This document shows, one piece after another, positions 60,799 through 64,000 of a stretch of DNA of 64,000 nt. Under the pieces are notes generated by a model. That model was not told the origin of the DNA. It did not search any database and worked only from the letters and a program-made list of their open reading frames with translations. Position 1 is the stretch's first letter. Every line of letters begins with the position of its first letter. This DNA comes from Bacillota bacterium (GTDB taxonomy: Bacteria > Bacillota > Bacilli > Paenibacillales > NBRC-103111), in NCBI GenBank assembly GCA_023388055.1, contig JAEWGW010000019.1, positions 1-64,000 of the forward strand. Reading direction: 5' to 3'. Both the position numbers and the translations under genes were made by a program.

Positions 60799-61487
60799 AT
60801 CCTTTGGTCCGCTGGTTAAAAAGCATGCGCCATGCCTACGAGGGCATCCAGTACGCCCTGTCGACGCAGCCCAATATGAAATTTCACTTTTTTGCGTCCT
60901 TTGCCGTGCTGGTTTCGGCCTTGTTTTTCCGGCTGCCGCGGACCGATGTGCTGCTTCTGCTATTGGCTATCACTCTTGTAATTGTAACGGAGCTGATTAA
61001 TACCGGAATCGAAAAAACCGTCGATCTCGCCATGCCCGACCTGCACCCCCTGGCCAAAATTGCCAAGGATGTGGCAGCCGCCGCGGTGCTGGTGACGGCG
61101 GTTTTTGCCGCCGCTGTGGGGGTAGCCGTGTTCTACTCTCCGGTGGAGCGGTGGGTGCGGCACCGTGAACATCCGGATGTGCCGCTGTCCATTGGCTCAG
61201 TTTGGCTGTATCTGGCTCTGGTAGCCTTGGCGGTGATCGTGGTGCGCACCCGCTTCCGGGCCAGCGGGCAGCTGAAGCCCAGCCTGTGGATGGCCCTGGC
61301 AGTATCCTTGGGCACCCTGATCACATTAAAAAGCGGGGACACTCTGGTCGGATTGCTGGCCTTGGTGATGTGCGGCATGTTTCTTGTGATGCTCTATGAG
61401 AAGCAGGGGCGCTCCCTGGCCGGAATTTTGGCAGGCGGGGTTCTGGGAGCCGTGCTGACGGTGCTGGCCTTTTTTCTGGGAGGTTAG
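60795..61487 (+). CDS. dgkA: Diacylglycerol/undecaprenol kinase (DgkA family) with C-terminal membrane extension
   Basis: The first 120 of 230 residues match the prokaryotic DgkA fold: MRHAYEGIQYALSTQPNMKF, three membrane helices and the signature VTELINTGIEKTVDL (about residues 56-70). In Gram-positives this enzyme phosphorylates undecaprenol. The last 105 residues add about four hydrophobic segments (SVWLYLALVALAVIVV, then others) not present in the roughly 125-residue classical enzyme; they could be a PAP2-like remnant or a unique domain. The start is TTG 60795, which overlaps the ybeY stop. Confidence 0.9.
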   Translation: MNPLVRWLKSMRHAYEGIQYALSTQPNMKFHFFASFAVLVSALFFRLPRTDVLLLLLAITLVIVTELINTGIEKTVDLAMPDLHPLAKIAKDVAAAAVLVTAVFAAAVGVAVFYSPVERWVRHREHPDVPLSIGSVWLYLALVALAVIVVRTRFRASGQLKPSLWMALAVSLGTLITLKSGDTLVGLLALVMCGMFLVMLYEKQGRSLAGILAGGVLGAVLTVLAFFLGG

Positions 61488-61531
61488 AATGGGGTTAGGC
61501 GGGGCAGGGCGGGATGGAGCGGAGTGCCTCC

Positions 61532-61715
61532 AAATGCAAAAGTGCAGTCCCGCAACCGATATTGCGAGGCTGGAGCTGGCTATCCTGCAAAAGTGCAGTT
61601 ATTTTCCGCAAAAACGCTTGTTGTGGGCCACATGAACGAAAATAACTGCAGATTTGCAGGATGAATGGACAAAATGCTGATTCCGGGAGAAAATAACTGC
61701 AGAATTGCATTTCGG
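61532..61715. repeat. Family-A four-unit element A3 (dgkA-cdd gap)
   Basis: Forward TGCAAAAGTGCAG at 61535 and 61586; reverse CTGCAGATTTGCA ending 61658 and CTGCAGAATTGCA ending 61709. Spacing is 51, 73, 51, total 175. The outer context is nested: AAAT and ATCC before the forward units, GGAT and ATTT after the reverse units. It fills most of the 261-base gap before cdd. Confidence 0.88.
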
Positions 61716-61748
61716 GGAACGGATTAAAAATGACGGAGGGATGAAGCT

Positions 61749-62171
61749 ATGGCAGTTCCTGAGTTTGTGCACAAGCTGATTGAAGAAGCCGCGGCGGCAC
61801 GTAAAAAGGCATACGTTCCGTATTCCCATTTTGGGGTGGGGGCAGCACTGCTGGATGCAGACGGACATATTCATCATGGCTGCAACATCGAAAATGCCGC
61901 GTACGGTCCCACTAACTGTGCGGAACGCACTGCGGTTTTCCGGGCGGTGGCCGATGGGCATGCTCCGCGCAGCTTCAAGGCCATCGCCGTCATTGCGGAC
62001 ACGGAGGACCCGGTTTCCCCTTGCGGCATCTGCCGACAAGTGATGAGCGAGCTGTGCGGGCCGGATATGCCCGTATATCTTACCAACCTGAAGGGGGACA
62101 TTCAGGAAACCACCGTGGCGGCGCTTTTGCCAGGTGCCTTCACCTCCCGCGACTTTAAGGAAACCGAGTAA
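61749..62171 (+). CDS. cdd: Cytidine deaminase
   Basis: Cdd deaminates cytidine and deoxycytidine in pyrimidine salvage. The 140-residue product has the zinc motifs NCAERTAVF (residues 56-64) and PCGICRQVM (about 90-98), plus YVPYSHFGVGAALL near residue 22. It is the tetrameric single-domain type. It starts behind GACGGAGGG, just after element A3, and is followed by era. Confidence 0.96.
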   Translation: MAVPEFVHKLIEEAAAARKKAYVPYSHFGVGAALLDADGHIHHGCNIENAAYGPTNCAERTAVFRAVADGHAPRSFKAIAVIADTEDPVSPCGICRQVMSELCGPDMPVYLTNLKGDIQETTVAALLPGAFTSRDFKETE

Positions 62172-62230
62172 AATGCGGCTTCACCTGTTACACCAAACAT
62201 CGAAACTTCAACATGAGAGGAATCAAATAT

Positions 62231-63127
62231 ATGCCAAAAGGCTTTAAATCCGGGTTTGTCGCCATTATCGGGCGCCCCAATGTGGGCAAGTCCACCCTGC
62301 TGAACCGGGTGGTGGGACAGAAGGTTGCCATTATGTCGGACAAACCCCAGACCACCCGCAACAAAATTCACGGTGTATATACCACCGACAATGCCCAAAT
62401 CGTATTCCTGGACACACCGGGAATCCATAAGCCCCAGTCCAAGCTGGGCAACTATATGATGCAGGTGGCAGAGGGTACACTGAACGAGGTGGACGCTATC
62501 CTCTTCCTGGTGGATGTAAGCGAAGGGTTGGGCGGCGGAGACCGGTACATTATCGAACGGCTGAAGACGGTCAAAACACCGGTTATTCTGGTCATGAACA
62601 AAATTGACAAGGTTCAGCCGGAGGAATTGCTGCCCATTATCGTACAGTACAAGGATCTTTATCCCTTCACCGAAATTGTGCCCATCTCTGCCAAACAGGG
62701 TACCAGCGTTAACATTCTGCTGGAGCAGGCAACGCGTTATCTGGATGAAGGACCCATGTATTATCCTGCAGACCAGGTCACCGATCATCCGGAGCAATTC
62801 GTGTGCGCCGAGCTGGTTCGGGAAAAAATTCTCAACCTGACCCGGGAGGAAATTCCCCACTCCATCGCCGTCACTATTGAAGACATGAAGGTGCAGGACA
62901 ACGGACTGGTTCATATCTCCGCGGTCATCTTCGTGGAACGGGACTCCCAGAAGGGCATCATCATCGGCAAAAACGGCGCATTGCTGAAGGAAATCGGCAA
63001 GCTGGCCCGGCTGGATATCGAAAAGCTGCTGGGCAACAAGTGCTTCCTGGAGCTTTGGGTCAAGGTGAAAAAGGATTGGCGCAACCAGGACCGGGTGCTG
63101 AAGGATTTGGGCTTCCGGCACGATTAA
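62231..63127 (+). CDS. era: GTPase Era
   Basis: Era is an essential GTPase that binds the 3' end of 16S rRNA during 30S assembly. The 298-residue product has G1 GRPNVGKSTLLN (residues 14-25), G2 TTRN, G3 DTPGIH (about 63-68), G4 MNKID (about 123-127), G5-like SAKQGT, and a C-terminal KH domain with IIGKNGALLKEIGKLARLDI (about 245-264). ATG 62231 follows GAGAGGAA; an in-frame ATG at 62213 has no site. A copy of repeat C starts inside the stop codon. Confidence 0.97.
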   Translation: MPKGFKSGFVAIIGRPNVGKSTLLNRVVGQKVAIMSDKPQTTRNKIHGVYTTDNAQIVFLDTPGIHKPQSKLGNYMMQVAEGTLNEVDAILFLVDVSEGLGGGDRYIIERLKTVKTPVILVMNKIDKVQPEELLPIIVQYKDLYPFTEIVPISAKQGTSVNILLEQATRYLDEGPMYYPADQVTDHPEQFVCAELVREKILNLTREEIPHSIAVTIEDMKVQDNGLVHISAVIFVERDSQKGIIIGKNGALLKEIGKLARLDIEKLLGNKCFLELWVKVKKDWRNQDRVLKDLGFRHD

Positions 63128-63267
63128 GGAGCTGTCAGGAAATTAGTACCCGCTTTTGTTGACAAAACCTCCGCGGTTAGCTGATGCTTACGATGCTGGC
63201 CTTCCTTCGGAAAGCCCTGAGGGAGTTTTGTCGGCAATTTAGCGGTACTTATTTCATGACAGTCTCT
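63127..63267 (+). repeat. Repeat family C, copy 2, at the era stop codon
   Basis: A 141-bp imperfect inverted repeat with left arm AGGAGCTGTCAGGAAATTAG and right arm TAGCGGTACTTATTTCATGA followed by CAGTCTCT. It matches copy 1 at 4208 in both arms but has a longer middle with an added hairpin (CCTTCCTTCGGAAAGCCC region). It begins inside the era TAA. Confidence 0.8.
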
Positions 63268-63422
63268 AAAGCGAACGAACGGCCGGTAAGCGCGAAGCCG
63301 ACGGCTGCCAGAGCGAAAGCGATTGGCCAGAGCGATAGCGGGGAGAGGCCGCAGCCGAACAGCAGTGGCCTCTGTCTTCGGCTTTTGCGTTGCTGGCGCT
63401 GGGTGTGAGACTATGGGCCGCT

Positions 63423-63609
63423 TCTAACGGCGGTGGAAGCCTCTATTTCGGCGAAAATGCCGCTGGAGAAAATCTAACGGCAGCCACAGCCGCTATTTGG
63501 GCCGAAAACACCGAAACAAGCCCATTTCGAGCCCAATAAGGGCTCCTGCTTCCGTTAGATTTCGAAACCCCGAGTTTTGGGGCAAATAGAGGCTCTCACC
63601 GCCGTTAGA
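63423..63609. repeat. Family-B four-unit element B5
   Basis: Forward AACGG at 63426 and 63476; reverse CCGTT ending 63556 and 63606. Spacing is 50, 81, 50, total 181. It is of the same subtype as B1 (TCTAACGGCGGT...CTATTT). The 873 bases after era hold repeat C2, this element and tandem repeats; no gene is supported, and the last 120 bases show nothing I can name. Confidence 0.85.
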
Positions 63610-63613
63610 GTTT

Positions 63614-63878
63614 GTGAGGTTTGAGGTCCGGCCAGAGCGGAGCAGGGAACGGCCAGAGAGCGAACCAGCAAAGCGATGTGAGCGAAAAGGTTTTGGGGTT
63701 TGTGGGTTTGATGTCCGGCCAAGAGCGGAGCGGGGAGTGGCCGGAGAGCGAACCAGCAGAGCGATGTGAGCGAGAAGGTTTTGGGGTTTGATGGTTTGGG
63801 GTCCGGCCAAGAGCGGAGCGGGGGAGTGGCCGGAGAGCGAACCAGCAGAGCGATGTGAGCAAATAGGGTTTTAGGGTT
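63614..63878 (+). repeat. Tandem repeat of 87-88 bp, three copies
   Basis: GTCCGGCC marks the unit at 63626, 63713 and 63801 (periods 87 and 88). Each unit continues with an AGAGCGGAGC core, GGCC, AGAGCGAACCAGC and GATGTGAGC. It follows element B5 directly. Open frames across it are only periodic readings of the repeat. Confidence 0.85.
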
Positions 63879-64000
63879 TTAAGGGTCTAAACCACTGAGC
63901 GTCACGCGGCAGCGTGAGGCGGCTCCCTCCTCCACCGCCCCTCCCATCCGCCTACCGTAGCACCCCCCACGGGCAAAACGCCGCTGAAGAACACCAACCC

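Noticed and set aside
63605..63862. Minus-strand frames over the tandem array
   Set aside because: They read the 87-88 bp unit repeatedly (LAHIALLVRS-like peptides) and have no start signals.

Overview
The window is chromosomal DNA from a GC-rich, endospore-forming Firmicute, most likely Paenibacillaceae (Paenibacillus or a close relative). The evidence is the Bacillus-like gene order (gpr-spoIIP-lepA-hemW-hrcA-grpE-dnaK-dnaJ-prmA-rsmE-mtaB, and later rpsU-yqeY-nfeD-floA-yqfC-yqfD-phoH-pgpH-ybeY-dgkA-cdd-era), the sporulation genes, a CIRCE operator, strong AGGAGG ribosome sites, and sigma-G- and sigma-W-type promoters. No species is assigned.

Layout. 1-120: end of an insertion sequence cut by the window edge. 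184-4129: sporulation block (gpr with a sigma-G-like promoter, a HAD hydrolase, spoIIP, a small YqxA-position protein). 4156-8278: lepA, hemW, a GNAT acetyltransferase. 8283-13848: heat-shock block hrcA-grpE-dnaK-dnaJ with promoter and CIRCE; dnaJ is separated from dnaK by about 650 bp. 13921-16536: uppP, a YfhD-like peptide, a stress-protein-like gene and a coiled-coil gene. 16679-21787: prmA, M50 protease, rsmE, mtaB, Nudix, deoC. 21806-26486: phosphate-type cotransporter, rlmI-like methylase, ferritin, ChbG/YdjC deacetylase. 26692-39590: recombination and repair genes addB-addA-sbcD-sbcC. 39863-46514: FocA-type transporter, a TetR/FAD-oxidoreductase fusion, an Sm-like Gly/Pro-rich protein, HIT, a FUSC/HAD-like fusion, an EamA transporter. 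46684-50557: rpsU-yqeY, then the sigma-W-type nfeD-floA operon. 50724-52022: an EamA transporter behind an FMN riboswitch. 52367-54733: feoA and a FeoB split into two genes. 55367-63127: yqfC-yqfD-phoH-pgpH-ybeY-dgkA, then cdd and era. 63128-64000: only repeats.

The most unusual signal is outside the genes. Eight intergenic elements of about 185 bp each carry four short units, two forward and two reverse-complemented. Their spacing is identical to the base within a family although much of the sequence between units has diverged. Family A (3 copies, TGCAAAAGTGCAG) has spacing 51/73/51 and total 175. Family B (5 copies, AACGG...CCGTT) has spacing 50/81/50 and total 181. A third repeat family (C) starts at or next to stop codons and ribosome sites. 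I know of no description of these elements, but no search could be run.
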